Source: Betaproteobacteria bacterium (lineage in GTDB: Bacteria > Pseudomonadota > Gammaproteobacteria > Burkholderiales > Usitatibacteraceae). From it: DNA of 13,950 bases. The stretch spans positions 1 to 13,950 of the forward strand of contig JANYFH010000077.1 in the NCBI GenBank assembly GCA_025362705.1, written 5' to 3'. Positions 6,154 through 13,290 of this stretch are shown piece by piece. The notes under the pieces were generated by a model. The model was not told the origin of the DNA and searched no databases. It saw nothing but the letters and a program-made list of their open reading frames with translations. The translations under genes were made by a program, and so were the position numbers. How positions within the stretch are numbered: position 1 is the stretch's first letter; each line of letters opens with the position of its first letter.

Positions 6154-7164
6154 TCAGGGAAAAAACGGAAGCAAACCATAGCCCGATGCTAGCGGATTGT
6201 TGCTGACTTCAAGATTGAGATTTATGTAAAGCTCTGCGCCAGACGCCAGTCCTTCGTCCTTTGCGATAGCGCGCCCCAGATAGTCACGAGGGTGCAGAGA
6301 ACGGCTAACCACGATTTGATTGGCATTATCAGTAAGTCTTAACTCCAGCGATGGGAGATCCTGTTTGTTTTTGCTGCGATTTACAAGTGTCGCGGTAAGC
6401 AGGATACGCCCCGGTTTTCCAGGGGTCTCAATCAGCTCCGATCCGATGATTTCGAATGCTGTTTCATCGCGCCCCCACGAAAGCGAGCAGCCAGCCACAT
6501 CGCAAAGCTGACTGAGGGTTGGGCGTAATTGCGGGTAGCTGGACACGAGGGTTGTCCGAAACGCGTAAGTGGCTTGTGCGAGCAAGCTCACGAACAATAT
6601 GAATACACCGACACCCCACGCGCGTGAGATCGCTGGAGGGGACGGGTCCCGGTTGGTTGGTATTGCAGTGAGGAGGGGGTTTTCATCATCGGAGAGATCA
6701 ATGGCCGGTTCGATTCGCGCGACTTCAACCATGCGATGGTGAACAACGGGGGTCTTGTTCGCACTGTTCTCGTCTGATGGCGGGATATCTGCATTATTTC
6801 CTGAGCTGAAGCTCTGCTGGGCGGTAAATGGGGGCGGTGCACGGAGTGGAGGCTCGGATACCGAAAACGCGGCATGTAGCGGCAACGGTTCTTCGCGTAG
6901 AAAGAGGGGGTCGGCGACCGGTTCTTTTGCAGGAATATTGGCCGGAACTGGTGCTGGCATTTCATCGCTAATCGCGCCCTCTGCCACCACTTCCTGCAAG
7001 TTCGCGACGTGCGTCTCTACGGGCTCTTCCACACGCGAGAGGGACTGAAAGGCATTGAATACCTGACGGCAGCGGCCACACATTACGCGACCTTGTCGAA
7101 CGTTTAATTGTTCCGGCTGTACTTTGAATTGTGCCGAGCAGTTTGGGCAAATCGTAAGCAGCAT
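6154..7164 (-). CDS. MJ0042-type zinc-ribbon, DUF3426 membrane protein
   Basis: Protein of 336 aa of the zinc-ribbon/DUF3426 family; function unknown. The N-terminus has a zinc ribbon with CPNC (6-9) and CGRC (29-32) followed by VFNAF, the MJ0042 pattern. A long, low-complexity acidic/Pro-rich region covers about 45-180. A single membrane helix (about 184-202) precedes a C-terminal DUF3426 domain (about 205-336) that should lie in the periplasm if the zinc ribbon is cytoplasmic. The domain architecture suggests a membrane sensor or adaptor, which is inference. It starts 24 bp after the prmA stop, the standard position in betaproteobacterial accBC-prmA clusters, and is likely part of that operon. 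The ATG at 7164 places the ribbon at the extreme N-terminus, as in relatives. Confidence 0.88.
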   Translation of the reverse strand: MLLTICPNCSAQFKVQPEQLNVRQGRVMCGRCRQVFNAFQSLSRVEEPVETHVANLQEVVAEGAISDEMPAPVPANIPAKEPVADPLFLREEPLPLHAAFSVSEPPLRAPPPFTAQQSFSSGNNADIPPSDENSANKTPVVHHRMVEVARIEPAIDLSDDENPLLTAIPTNRDPSPPAISRAWGVGVFILFVSLLAQATYAFRTTLVSSYPQLRPTLSQLCDVAGCSLSWGRDETAFEIIGSELIETPGKPGRILLTATLVNRSKNKQDLPSLELRLTDNANQIVVSRSLHPRDYLGRAIAKDEGLASGAELYINLNLEVSNNPLASGYGLLPFFP

Positions 7165-7188
7165 AGGGCGAAAGTATAGCCCAGAGAC

Positions 7189-8088
7189 TCAGTGGTTCAC
7201 GTGACGCTGCCCCGCAATGCACGACCAGCCGTCTTCACGTTTCCAAACGCTCAAATCAAACCATTCACGGTAAATGCCGATAAGCTCTTCGGCCTGGTCG
7301 TTCAGGATGCCTGCGAGAACAAGCGCACCGCCGGGTTTTGTGTGCGCTGCCAGTAACGGTGCCAGCATACGCAGAGGATTGGCAAGAATATTTGCGACCA
7401 ATATGTCGGCCACAAAATTTACTTCCGACTGACCATCGGCAAAGCGAACAATGACATTATTTTGTGCGGCGTTATGTCGGGCAACTTCCACTGCGACCGG
7501 ATCGATGTCCACGCCGCAGGCTTTTGCCGCACCCAGTTTCATCGCGGCGATCGCGAGGATGCCGGAGCCTGTGCCATAGTCGAGCACAGTGTGTTGGGCA
7601 GCGGCCTTTAAATTGGCCTCCAGCCATTGCAGGCAAAGACGCGTCGTCGGATGACTGCCGGTGCCGAAAGCAGCACCCGGATCGAGCGAAATGTTGATGG
7701 TATCTTCACTGGGCGCGCGATGCCAGGTCGGCACGATCCACACGCGGTTCGAAATCCGGATGGGCTGAAACTGCTCGCGATTGCGTTGAACCCAATCTTG
7801 ATCTTCAACGACTGCAATCTCGAACGGCGGTCGCGTAATGTGGAACGACTTTACGATGTCGCCAAAAATTGGTGAAACATCGATATCCGGTGCGAACAAG
7901 GCCGTCAATAGACACTTATTCCAGAGTCCGGTATCGGCACCCGGTTCGCCGAAAATCGGTTTTTCGCCGCTCGTTCCTTCTTCTGCATCATCGACGTTGA
8001 TCGAGATTGCACCCTGTTCCATAAGCGCATCGCCAAACGCGTCGGCGTGCTCGCGAGGAAGCTGAAAAGAAATTGATTGCCAGGGCAT
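7189..8088 (-). CDS. prmA: Ribosomal protein L11 methyltransferase (PrmA)
   Basis: SAM-dependent enzyme that trimethylates ribosomal protein L11. The N-terminal substrate-recognition domain (about 1-95) begins MPWQSISFQL. A linker with WVQRNREQFQPI follows, then the Rossmann methyltransferase domain: GAAFGTGSHPTTRLCL at about 138-154, SAM motif I VLDYGTGSGILAIAA at about 168-182, VDIDPVAV near 193-200, and NILANPL (the NPP/L motif) further on. The length, 299 aa, is close to the usual 293-300. The ATG at 8088 was preferred over an upstream in-frame start at 8139 because it gives the family N-terminus and does not overlap accC; its ribosome-binding site is weak. The gap to accC is 31 bp, consistent with one operon. 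Confidence 0.95.
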   Translation of the reverse strand: MPWQSISFQLPREHADAFGDALMEQGAISINVDDAEEGTSGEKPIFGEPGADTGLWNKCLLTALFAPDIDVSPIFGDIVKSFHITRPPFEIAVVEDQDWVQRNREQFQPIRISNRVWIVPTWHRAPSEDTINISLDPGAAFGTGSHPTTRLCLQWLEANLKAAAQHTVLDYGTGSGILAIAAMKLGAAKACGVDIDPVAVEVARHNAAQNNVIVRFADGQSEVNFVADILVANILANPLRMLAPLLAAHTKPGGALVLAGILNDQAEELIGIYREWFDLSVWKREDGWSCIAGQRHVNH

Positions 8089-8119
8089 TGTTAGCTTGCA
8101 GATGAATACTGCTTCAAGA

Positions 8120-9487
8120 CTAGCCAGCTTCGCCGGCAATCTTTTTCAGCTTTGCCATTCGCGTTTCAAGAAAATGGATCGACGTGCCACCCTGAATGAA
8201 CGCGGCATCATTCATCAACTCCTGATGCAGCGCAAGATTGGTCTGAATTCCTTCGACCACCATTTCCGACAATGCTGTCCGCATACGGGCGAAGGCCTGT
8301 TCACGATTGTCGCCGTGCGCAATCAGTTTTGCGATCAGGGAATCGTAATACGGTGGAACAAAATAGTCCGCATACACATGTGAATCGACGCGAATGCCCG
8401 GCCCGCCCGGTACGTGAAAGCGGGTGATTCTTCCCGGCGACGGTACAAATGTGACAGGATTTTCCGCGTTAATGCGGCACTCGATCGCGTGGCCACGCAG
8501 TTCGATATCTTTTTGCCGGTAACGCAGTTTGTGGCCCGCGGCGATGCGAATTTGTTCCTGGACAATGTCGACGCCCGTGATCATTTCTGTCACCGGATGC
8601 TCGACCTGCACACGGGTATTCATCTCGATGAAATAAAACTCATCCTTTTCGTACAGAAATTCAAAGGTACCCGCACCGCGATAGCCAAGCTTGAGACAAG
8701 CTTCCGCACAGCGCTCACCGATCCTGTCGCGCAGTCGCGCTTTCAGTTCTGGTGCGGGTGCTTCTTCAATGATTTTCTGGTGACGGCGCTGCATTGAGCA
8801 ATCACGTTCCCAAAGAAAAATCGCGTTCTTGTGCTCGTCGGCCAGTACCTGTATTTCGATATGGCGCGGGTTCTCAAGAAATTTCTCAAGGTAGACCATT
8901 GGATTATTGAATGCGGATTGCGCTTCCGCCTTTGTCATTTGTACGGCGTTCACCAGCGCGGCTTCTGTATGCACGACACGCATGCCACGCCCGCCGCCGC
9001 CGCCCGCCGCCTTGATGATGACCGGATAGCCGACTGCGGCGGCAATCTTGCGTATTTCCTTGGGGTCATCCGGCAGTGCGCCTTCTGAGCCGGGTACGCA
9101 AGGCACACCAACTTTGCGCATTGCCACCTTGGCGGCGACCTTGTCACCCATGGTGCGAATATTTTCGGGTTTGGGTCCGATGAAGACAAAACCCGAATTT
9201 TCGACCCGGTCGGCAAAGTCTGCATTCTCGGAAAGAAATCCGTATCCCGGATGGATTGCTTGTGCGTCGGTTACCTCTGCTGCACTGATGATGGCGGGAA
9301 TATTGAGGTAACTATCTTTGGACGGTGCAGCACCGATGCACACCGATTCATCAGCCAGCATGACGTACTTTGCGTCGGCGTCCGCCTCGGAATGTACGCA
9401 CACGGTTTTGATCCCAAGCTCGCGGCAAGCGCGTTGAATGCGCAACGCAATTTCGCCACGATTGGCGATCAATACTTTGTCAAACAT
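8120..9487 (-). CDS. accC: Acetyl-CoA carboxylase, biotin carboxylase subunit
   Basis: ATP-grasp enzyme that carboxylates the biotin on AccB with bicarbonate, the first half-reaction of fatty-acid synthesis. From the ATG at 9487 the protein is 455 aa (Escherichia coli 449) and its active-site residues fall at the same numbers as in E. coli AccC: K116, K159, the Gly-rich ATP loop GGGGGRGM (162-169), H209, K238, E276, E288, R292 and E296. All domains (pre-ATP-grasp MFDKVLIANRGEIA, ATP-grasp, C-terminal cap) are complete. A longer frame to 9523 exists but MFDKVLIANRG is the family start. The ribosome-binding region AGGGGG is part of a small hairpin (9488-9505). The gene follows accB by 51 bp and precedes prmA by 31 bp. 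Confidence 0.98.
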   Translation of the reverse strand: MFDKVLIANRGEIALRIQRACRELGIKTVCVHSEADADAKYVMLADESVCIGAAPSKDSYLNIPAIISAAEVTDAQAIHPGYGFLSENADFADRVENSGFVFIGPKPENIRTMGDKVAAKVAMRKVGVPCVPGSEGALPDDPKEIRKIAAAVGYPVIIKAAGGGGGRGMRVVHTEAALVNAVQMTKAEAQSAFNNPMVYLEKFLENPRHIEIQVLADEHKNAIFLWERDCSMQRRHQKIIEEAPAPELKARLRDRIGERCAEACLKLGYRGAGTFEFLYEKDEFYFIEMNTRVQVEHPVTEMITGVDIVQEQIRIAAGHKLRYRQKDIELRGHAIECRINAENPVTFVPSPGRITRFHVPGGPGIRVDSHVYADYFVPPYYDSLIAKLIAHGDNREQAFARMRTALSEMVVEGIQTNLALHQELMNDAAFIQGGTSIHFLETRMAKLKKIAGEAG

Positions 9488-9505
9488 GGCCCCCTGTCTG
9501 GGGCC
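9488..9505 (-). promoter_or_regulatory. Hairpin over the accC ribosome-binding site
   Basis: Immediately before the accC ATG the mRNA reads GGCCCC-AGACAG-GGGGCC, a six-bp GC-only hairpin. It would bury the AGGGGG Shine-Dalgarno sequence, with the start codon directly adjacent. Melting by ribosomes ending translation of accB 33 bases upstream would open it, so translational coupling or feedback is conceivable. This is inferred from sequence only. Confidence 0.45.
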
Positions 9506-9538
9506 TGCGCCAAATACTGCCATCAGCAGGGCCTAAGC

Positions 9539-9988
9539 TTATTCAATGATGAAGAGCGGCTGACCGTATTCGACCGGTTGTCCGTTCTCCACCAGAATTG
9601 CTTTAACCACACCCGCTGCATCGGACTCAATTTCATTCAATAGTTTCATGGCCTCGATAATGCAAAGCGTCTGCCCTTTGGTAACCGTTTGTCCGACCTC
9701 AACAAACGACGGCGTACCTGGTGAAGGACACCGATAAAACGTTCCAACCATGGGCGATTTCAATGTATGACCGGTTGGCTCAGTTGGTCCGAGCGCTACA
9801 GCCGGAGACGACCCAGCTGTATCCGGCGGTAGAACGAATGTCGAGGCCGGCATGGGTGCGGGTGCGTATGTCCCCGGTGCCGCGTGCCGGCTAATCCGAA
9901 CCCTCTCCTCGCCCTCCGTAATCTCGAGTTCCGAGATTCCTGATTGTTGTACCAAATCAATCAGTGTTTTTATTTTTCTCAGGTCCAT
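9539..9988 (-). CDS. accB: Biotin carboxyl carrier protein of acetyl-CoA carboxylase
   Basis: Carrier whose biotin shuttles between biotin carboxylase and the carboxyltransferase. The 149-aa protein has the N-terminal MDLRKIKTLIDLVQQSGISELEI segment, a Pro/Ala-rich flexible linker (about 38-75) and the C-terminal biotinyl domain with EAMKLLNEIE; Lys115 is the biotinylation site. TFYRCPSPG (83-91) corresponds to the protruding thumb of bacterial AccB. The ATG at 9988 has AGAGGA seven bases upstream. In E. coli AccB represses its own operon; that may hold here but no operator is recognisable. In related betaproteobacteria aroQ often lies directly upstream; it is not present here. Confidence 0.97.
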   Translation of the reverse strand: MDLRKIKTLIDLVQQSGISELEITEGEERVRISRHAAPGTYAPAPMPASTFVLPPDTAGSSPAVALGPTEPTGHTLKSPMVGTFYRCPSPGTPSFVEVGQTVTKGQTLCIIEAMKLLNEIESDAAGVVKAILVENGQPVEYGQPLFIIE

Positions 9989-10359
9989 CCGTTCATCCTC
10001 TCTTGCCCGCTACTTTTACGGGTTATTTCTGTTGGTCGCGGTTGTTTTTTGTCCGCTTACTTCGATTCCCGCCACTTCGAGGCGCGGAAAAACCGTGCGA
10101 ACAGACAAAAGGCATATTCCGAATCGATCCACGTGGAAGCAGGGTCTCCAACAGGGGTACAGTTTGCATTACATTACCAGAATTTGTCTAGTTCTTCGCC
10201 GAAGATAAGGAAAACCATGAGTTGGGTTTCCGCGACAAGTGTTGTTTTTCTGCTGATCCACTGCTCCATTGGATTGCCAGTGTGTTGGTGGCAAGCGGAA
10301 CAAAGTTTTTCTCAGCCCGAATGCCATTAACAAGAGTGATGAACAGTCATTGGCATATT
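9989..10359. other. Gene-free 371-bp interval upstream of accB
   Basis: No open frame here has a ribosome-binding site or recognisable protein features. In relatives this is where aroQ sits, and I find no trace of the AroQ N-terminal NGPNLNLLG motif in any frame. The interval presumably holds the accB promoter and leader. A 13-bp palindrome TCTTCG-C-CGAAGA lies at 10193-10205 and a weak TAGACA (-35-like) is nearby on the minus strand, but neither makes a convincing promoter. GGCATATTTT occurs twice at the TlpA gene end (10352-10361 and 10373-10382). Confidence 0.6.
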
Positions 10360-10929
10360 TTAGCGGCTAATAGGCATATTTTTGGCGATGATATCGTCAA
10401 GTTCGGTTTCCGTAATCGGTCCCAACTTATTGTATATAACCTCGCCCCCGGACCTCATCATGACTGTATGTGGTAGCAGTCCGAGGCGATTGCCGAGCCG
10501 TTTCGAGAACTCGATTGCGTTCGCTTCATCGAGAAGCAATGGATAATTGATGCTTGTTTTTTTAGCGAAGTTGGCAACATTTGAAGGCGAATCTGCGGCT
10601 ATTCCCACAAATTGCAAACCGCGCTCGCCAAATTTCGTTTGCAGTTTTACCAGTATTGGCATTTCCTCCTTACAAGGACCGCACCACGTGGCCCAAAAAT
10701 TAATGACAAGTAGTTTGTGATCCCATTGGCCCAAGGTCTGGCTATTGCCGAGAAGGTCAGTGAATTTTGCGCTGTACACTACTCCGGGACTAATCACGAT
10801 TTCGCGAGTGTCGTTGGTCGCGTTGCCGGCGGATGGCGGGGCAACGAATGCTTTATGACCAAGATATAGAGAAAAGACCGCCAGCGCGACGAGTACGCAA
10901 GCGGCTGCAATAAGACGGCGTTTAAACAT
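10360..10929 (-). CDS. TlpA/ResA-type membrane-anchored thioredoxin
   Basis: Periplasmic thiol-disulfide oxidoreductase of 189 aa. A positively charged start MFKRR and a hydrophobic helix (about 6-24) act as uncleaved anchor or signal. The AhpC/TSA-redoxin fold follows, with INFWATWCGPCKEE carrying the active site Cys83-Gly-Pro-Cys86. The region corresponding to the cis-proline loop reads GLLPHTVMM. Such proteins reduce cysteines, for example of apocytochrome c, and need electrons from a DsbD/CcdA-type transporter. The ATG at 10929 is preferred to a GTG three codons upstream; neither has a clear ribosome-binding site. It follows the DsbD-N-domain gene by 42 bp on the same strand, which supports joint expression and possibly a redox partnership. 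Confidence 0.9.
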   Translation of the reverse strand: MFKRRLIAAACVLVALAVFSLYLGHKAFVAPPSAGNATNDTREIVISPGVVYSAKFTDLLGNSQTLGQWDHKLLVINFWATWCGPCKEEMPILVKLQTKFGERGLQFVGIAADSPSNVANFAKKTSINYPLLLDEANAIEFSKRLGNRLGLLPHTVMMRSGGEVIYNKLGPITETELDDIIAKNMPISR

Positions 10930-10971
10930 GGCGGTCACTGTGCAGGACAGGCAAGATTCGCGAAACAGGAA

Positions 10972-11598
10972 CTACTTTGTCTTCCTGAGTGCGTCGCCAA
11001 GCGATTGTGGCGGGTTTTCCGGGTTCGATTGAAGCCGCTCGTTCAGACTGCCGACGCTGGCTGTTCGGTCAGCCATTACGGTTCCCGAGTTGCCTGGCTG
11101 GAACGTCAGGGTCTGAAGCAGTGGCGGATAACAGACGCCCGCATCCGCACAACCTTGTGACGTTATGTTCAGCCGTAGAACGTGCGAGTCAGCAGACTCT
11201 TGGCTTTTGTTCAAACTTTCAATCGGCAGAAGTATGCGCACACTGTTGCGATATGTCTCCACGCGTCCAAAAGTGGGATCCTGCTTCAACTTTCCCTTGG
11301 GGAGCTTTGCCCTACCCAATTTTGCCGACGACCCGGGTTCGATCGCAAACTTGAATCTGCTTCGGTACAAGAAATATCGATCGGCAATTTTGTACTGCAA
11401 CTCCACGGTTTTGGCGTCTTTCAGCCATGCGGAAAGTTGGAACGCGCGCGTTGGTTCCAGCAATTCCGGCTCGGCGTTGGATCCTATGGGTACGGTTAAC
11501 CCACCGGCAAGGGCCCGTTGCGGGCCTGTCGCTAACGCCCAAAGTAATATCGGTGCAAGGCACCAGCATCGTGATATCGCTCGTTTACTTAATCTCAA
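10972..11598 (-). CDS. Stand-alone DsbD N-terminal (alpha) domain protein
   Basis: Periplasmic protein resembling only the N-terminal immunoglobulin-like domain of the thiol:disulfide interchange protein DsbD. From the TTG at 11598 it is 208 aa: basic MRLSKR, hydrophobic core and a likely signal-peptidase site after ...RALA (residue 31), then the beta domain with the cap/active region QGCADAGVCYPPLLQTL. Cys150 and Cys156 correspond to the two redox cysteines of E. coli nDsbD (QGCADAGFCYPP). The frame stops after a polar tail (SLGDALRKTK). The eight-helix transmembrane domain and C-terminal thioredoxin domain of full DsbD are absent, and no remnant lies between this gene and the TlpA gene. A GTG at 11682 would add 28 residues but has no ribosome-binding site. 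Full DsbD sits upstream of tlpA in many relatives, so this may be a shortened version. Confidence 0.75.
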   Translation of the reverse strand: MRLSKRAISRCWCLAPILLWALATGPQRALAGGLTVPIGSNAEPELLEPTRAFQLSAWLKDAKTVELQYKIADRYFLYRSRFKFAIEPGSSAKLGRAKLPKGKLKQDPTFGRVETYRNSVRILLPIESLNKSQESADSHVLRLNITSQGCADAGVCYPPLLQTLTFQPGNSGTVMADRTASVGSLNERLQSNPENPPQSLGDALRKTK

Positions 11599-11842
11599 GA
11601 AAGATCCAATCGAAAATAAACAGCCAAAATTTGCCAAAACGGGAACGCAAGCATTTCCAGCGCGTCGAAGAGACAAATACACTGTTGCAACAATGACTCA
11701 GCGATCTTTACACTTCTACCATGGTCGGGTAGTGTAGTAATTGTGCGAAGTGCCCCAACTTCAATAGGCATCGCTACAAGTAGACATCAGCGGGAAGCGA
11801 AAAGTTGAAAGAATTTGAATTTTCGAAAGTAAGGAATCGGCA

Positions 11843-12262
11843 ATGCGGCTCTTGATTCTCGGCATTCTAATGGGTTTCCCATTACTGGAAGGCGCGGTCT
11901 TGTACAGGCTCGGCCAGGGACACGGTGGCTGGGTGATCGCGTGGTTGTTGTTCTCGGCCATCGCGGGCATCGTCTTGATCAAGCAAGCGCGATTTTCCCT
12001 GGTCACGCGTTTAGCCGGTGAATTGTCCCGGGGCCAATTTTCGCTTACAGCAATCATCGATAGTTTCCGTACCGTCGTTGCCGGGTTATTGCTGATTTTC
12101 CCCGGCATCATTTCCGATGTCATGGCTCTGGTGCTACTGTTGCTGCCAATTCGCGAGCCAGCGTACCAGTACGCGCAGGCACGCAATGATCGTGCGGCAT
12201 CGCCAGCGCAGGGGCCTGACCGCGGCAGCGTAATTGAAGGCGAGTTTCGCCGCGAACGTTAG
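11843..12262 (+). CDS. fxsA: FxsA-family membrane protein
   Basis: Small inner-membrane protein of 139 aa. The family is named after the E. coli protein whose overproduction relieves phage T7 exclusion by the F plasmid; its normal role is unknown. Hydrophobic segments lie at about 2-20, 28-47, 74-90 and 92-106. The typical FxsA features are present: the opening pattern of aliphatic residues with LLEGAVL, the middle GGW-(I/L)-A and the LLIFPGIISDVMALVLLLLP block. The C-terminal tail is polar. AAGGA at 11831-11835, seven bases before the ATG, supports the start. The 244 bp upstream, shared with the divergent DsbD-N gene, contain an imperfect inverted repeat at 11709-11736 but no clear promoter. 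Its stop codon overlaps that of the convergent SDR gene. Confidence 0.92.
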   Translation: MRLLILGILMGFPLLEGAVLYRLGQGHGGWVIAWLLFSAIAGIVLIKQARFSLVTRLAGELSRGQFSLTAIIDSFRTVVAGLLLIFPGIISDVMALVLLLLPIREPAYQYAQARNDRAASPAQGPDRGSVIEGEFRRER

Positions 12263-13242
12263 TCCGGCAAGGTTTGCGTAGACCGTTGCACGCTATGCAA
12301 AAGACTGGTCAACGTTGGGTATTGCAGGACTAATTTCAGCTCACGCTTGGCTCGCGTATTGTCTATGCGCCGCGATTCACGCATGAAACTGAGCAGCGTT
12401 GGAGCGACTTCCCGTTCAGCATCCAGGCGGCTTATTCGTGGAGGACGCTTCAAGCCAAAAGCGTCAGCCACTTGATCGAAATAGTCGCCCATCCGCAATT
12501 GGCTATCATCTACCACGTTGAATACTCGGTACTGCTTTGGCCATCGTTGCCGCATCGCACTGATGACAGCACTGGCGAGATCGTTGGCATGAATGTGGTT
12601 GGTGAAGACGTCGTCCCCAGGCCTAAGCACCGGGGTCTGGCGTTGCAGCCGGTTCAGCGGCAGGCGGTCTTCTGCATAAATACCGGGCGCACGCAGGATG
12701 GTGATTGAGACACAGTGCAGCCTCCCCCATTTTTGTAAACGACGCTCGGCGTCAACTCGCCTGAGAGCCCGCGCCGATTCAGGCTTTACTGGCCGTGTTT
12801 CATTGATCCACTCACCGTTACAGTTTCCGTAAACGCCAGTGGTGCTGATATAGATAATTCGCCGTGGTAGCATCCCCGGTCGCGTAGGTACGGATCGGGG
12901 GCAGTTGTTATGGTAGCGGCGATGGGCGGAGCTCCGGTCGACACTCAATGCGGCAAGTAGATGTTGCGTGTGGGCATCATGTTTTCCGGCGCTGGGTGGT
13001 GGGGCAAAATGCAGGATCGTTTCAGCGATTCCGGATAATTTTTGCAATGATCGCAAGTTGCTTAAATCGCCTCGCAAGAATTGGACACCATGAGACCTGG
13101 CGGCTTTTGGATGGCGTAATAGTTTGCTGATCTTTCGGACGAGTGCCTTGACCCGATAATGTCGGGAACCACGGAGCTTTTCGGCGACGCGGTTGCCGAT
13201 ATCACCGAACCCTGCAATGAGAATATCCTGGATTTTTTTCAT
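12259..13242 (-). CDS. Atypical NAD(P)-binding SDR protein (YeeZ-like)
   Basis: Rossmann-fold protein of 327 aa in the atypical extended-SDR group that includes YeeZ. The nucleotide-binding motif GFGDIGNRVAEKL is at 11-23, a conserved LHFAPPP lies where the cofactor loop ends, and the region RRIIYISTTGVYGNCNGEWINE corresponds to the active-site strand. The YxxxK catalytic pair of ordinary SDRs is missing: Tyr of GVYG is followed by NCNG. HIHANDLASAVISAM and YRVFNVVDD in the C-terminal half are typical of NAD-dependent epimerase-like folds. The substrate is unknown and the lack of YxxxK leaves catalysis doubtful. The ATG at 13242 starts just before the NAD-binding strand, as in relatives. It is divergent from the reductase gene at 13291, 48 bp away. 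Confidence 0.85.
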   Translation of the reverse strand: MKKIQDILIAGFGDIGNRVAEKLRGSRHYRVKALVRKISKLLRHPKAARSHGVQFLRGDLSNLRSLQKLSGIAETILHFAPPPSAGKHDAHTQHLLAALSVDRSSAHRRYHNNCPRSVPTRPGMLPRRIIYISTTGVYGNCNGEWINETRPVKPESARALRRVDAERRLQKWGRLHCVSITILRAPGIYAEDRLPLNRLQRQTPVLRPGDDVFTNHIHANDLASAVISAMRQRWPKQYRVFNVVDDSQLRMGDYFDQVADAFGLKRPPRISRLDAEREVAPTLLSFMRESRRIDNTRAKRELKLVLQYPTLTSLLHSVQRSTQTLPD

Positions 13243-13290
13243 CTTGGCACGTCAGTATAGAGACTAGAGCATAAAGAGCACGAAACCGAA

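Noticed and set aside
9944..10330. 128-aa plus-strand frame in the gap upstream of accB
   Set aside because: No ribosome-binding site, starts inside accB on the other strand, no recognisable domain; the residue mix (many Ser, Cys, His, Trp) looks like chance translation.
10352..10382. Duplicate GGCATATTTT at the end of the TlpA-like gene
   Set aside because: Two 10-bp AT-rich copies 21 bp apart, one inside the coding region; easily chance and without further copies.
11709..11736. Inverted repeat between the DsbD-N and fxsA genes as an operator or terminator
   Set aside because: The arms (TACACTTCTACC and GGTAGTGTA) pair only with a bulge and the -10/-35 context is unclear; too weak to call.
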